In this document: piece after piece, positions 63,183 to 64,000 of the stretch | How the letters are laid out: the number at the start of each line of letters is the position of its first letter | Numbering within the stretch: the stretch's first letter is position 1 | Assembly: GCA_963765785.1 (NCBI GenBank) | Contig: CAVXXW010000002.1 | Span: forward strand, 29,916 to 93,915 | Source of the DNA: AC-32 sp963765785 | Lineage (GTDB): Bacteria > Actinomycetota > Thermoleophilia > Gaiellales > Gaiellaceae | Length of the DNA stretch: 64,000 nucleotides | Direction: 5' to 3' | Notes under the pieces: model-generated | Databases searched by the model: none | The model's input: the letters and a program-made list of their open reading frames with translations, nothing else | What the model was told of the DNA's origin: nothing | Program-made: the position numbers and the translations under genes

Positions 63183-64000
63183 GTGTCAATCGGAGGCGAG
63201 TCCGGGCCCGATGCCGCCAAGCGCTTCACGATGAGGGCTGTCTCGGCGCTGCGGTTGCCTGCCCTCCTCGCAGTGATTCTTCTGATCCTGTCGTCTGCCC
63301 AGGCTGCTTCCGCAACCTCGCCGTCGGACGACTTCAATCGTGCGAACGGCTCGCTGGGTGCAAGTTGGACCGCGGTCAGCGACGGCGCGCTTTCGATTAC
63401 TTCGCAGACGGTCGTCGGCACGAGCGCAACCGCAGGCGACATCCGGATCGCGGAGACCTACAACAGCGACCAGTCGTCGCAGATCCAGCTCACCTCGACG
63501 CAGCTCTCGGGCGGCCAGTGGGTAGGTCCGTCTGTGCGCACCCAAAACGGCGGCCAGAACACCTACCTCGGGATGTACTTCCGGAACAGCGGCAGCCCGC
63601 AGCTCCGCCTCTACAAGCGGAACGCCGGCACCTGGATTCAGCTCGGCAGCTCCTACAACTCCGGCGCGCTGCCCGCAGGGACGACGCTGCAGTTGAGCGC
63701 CGCGGGCTCGACGATCTCCTTCCTCCAAAACGGCGTCACCCGGATCACCGCTACCGACACCAGCATCAGCGGCGGCGCGCCGGGGATCATGACGTACGGC
63801 AAGGCCAAGGCCGACAACTGGGTCGGCGGCGGTGCGACCGGTAGCTCGGGCTCGACCTACTCGGTCGGCGGCAGCACCTCCGGGCTCTCCGGGACGGTCG
63901 TGCTCCGCAACAACGGCGGCGACGACCTGACCCTGACCGCCAACGGCTCCTTCGCCTTCGCGACCAAACTCGCCGGCGGCGCCGCCTACAACGTCACCGT
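63183..64000 (+). CDS. Secreted surface protein with LamG-like domain, 3'-truncated by the window
   Basis: GTG 63183 follows GGAGGGGAGGTCCAC. The signal peptide is LRLPALLAVILLILSSAQAA. A beta-sandwich of concanavalin/LamG type follows: TSPSDDFNRANGSLGASWTA, GGQNTYLGMYFRNSGSPQLR and GGAPGIMTYGKAKADNWVGG. The last part GLSGTVVLRNNGGDDLTLTA, NGSFAFATKLAGGAAYNVTV is an Ig-like module that occurs in tandem in bacterial adhesins. The ORF is open at 64000. It is probably exported and exposed at the surface. Confidence 0.7.
   Translation, partial: MSIGGESGPDAAKRFTMRAVSALRLPALLAVILLILSSAQAASATSPSDDFNRANGSLGASWTAVSDGALSITSQTVVGTSATAGDIRIAETYNSDQSSQIQLTSTQLSGGQWVGPSVRTQNGGQNTYLGMYFRNSGSPQLRLYKRNAGTWIQLGSSYNSGALPAGTTLQLSAAGSTISFLQNGVTRITATDTSISGGAPGIMTYGKAKADNWVGGGATGSSGSTYSVGGSTSGLSGTVVLRNNGGDDLTLTANGSFAFATKLAGGAAYNVT

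Overview
The window is high-GC DNA with dense actinobacterial-style genes: GTG/TTG starts, ATGA/GTGA overlaps, single-domain and MalT-type LuxR regulators, DUF2252, DUF6325, SHOCT, a CtpI-type P-ATPase, an F420/FMN split-barrel protein and a DEDDh-GIY-YIG nuclease. This combination suggests an actinobacterium, perhaps of class Thermoleophilia; the assignment is inference from gene style only. No rRNA, tRNA, CRISPR array, phage or insertion sequence was recognised.

Region 1 (1-11 kb) looks accessory and decayed. It has two small LuxR-type DNA-binding proteins, DUF1269-like, DUF2252, DUF6325, SHOCT and small membrane proteins, and a convergent pair of MalT-like regulators forming a degenerate inverted duplication. 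Five transcription units here share a bipartite element: an imperfect inverted repeat TCRGCC-N5-GGCYGA, then exactly 18 bases later a CGTG-containing block. This looks like an undescribed local regulon and is the strongest new signal in the window. A 27-bp triple tandem repeat abuts the start of one MalT-like gene.

Region 2 (9.6-31.8 kb) is mixed and better preserved: an arginine-methyltransferase-like enzyme, GNAT, two YihY/BrkB membrane proteins, a potassium channel, an orphan radical-SAM/SPASM maturase with a SEC-C tail, lipoproteins, a very large CtpI-type ATPase in an operon with two small proteins, a collagen-like protein, cupins, an adenylate cyclase/AAA/TPR regulator (frame-broken), a DEDDh-GIY-YIG nuclease and a lytic transglycosylase (frame-broken).

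Region 3 (31.8-49.3 kb) is all on the minus strand. After a large fibronectin-like secreted protein and a glycosyltransferase-like coiled-coil protein comes a polyamine uptake and catabolism block. It contains two complete PotABCD-type transporters, an Lrp/AsnC regulator, an aldehyde dehydrogenase, a class III aminotransferase and a PuuB-like FAD oxidase. Strong hairpins divide it into transcription units. The enzymes fit import of putrescine-like amines and their conversion through aminoaldehydes to amino acids.

Region 4 (49.3-64 kb) holds small proteins, a HAMP-GAF-GGDEF diguanylate cyclase divergent from a proline/glycine-rich secreted protein, a stand-alone 2-oxoglutarate dehydrogenase E1 (sucA), three frame-broken secreted proteins, a hydantoinase/oxoprolinase pair (hyuA-hyuB), a split-barrel oxidoreductase followed by a truncated DNA glycosylase, and the start of a surface protein that runs off the window.

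Many genes carry frameshifts, three of them traced to short G runs. Some may be assembly indels and others real decay; without reads the two cannot be separated, so broken genes are annotated over their whole inferred span.
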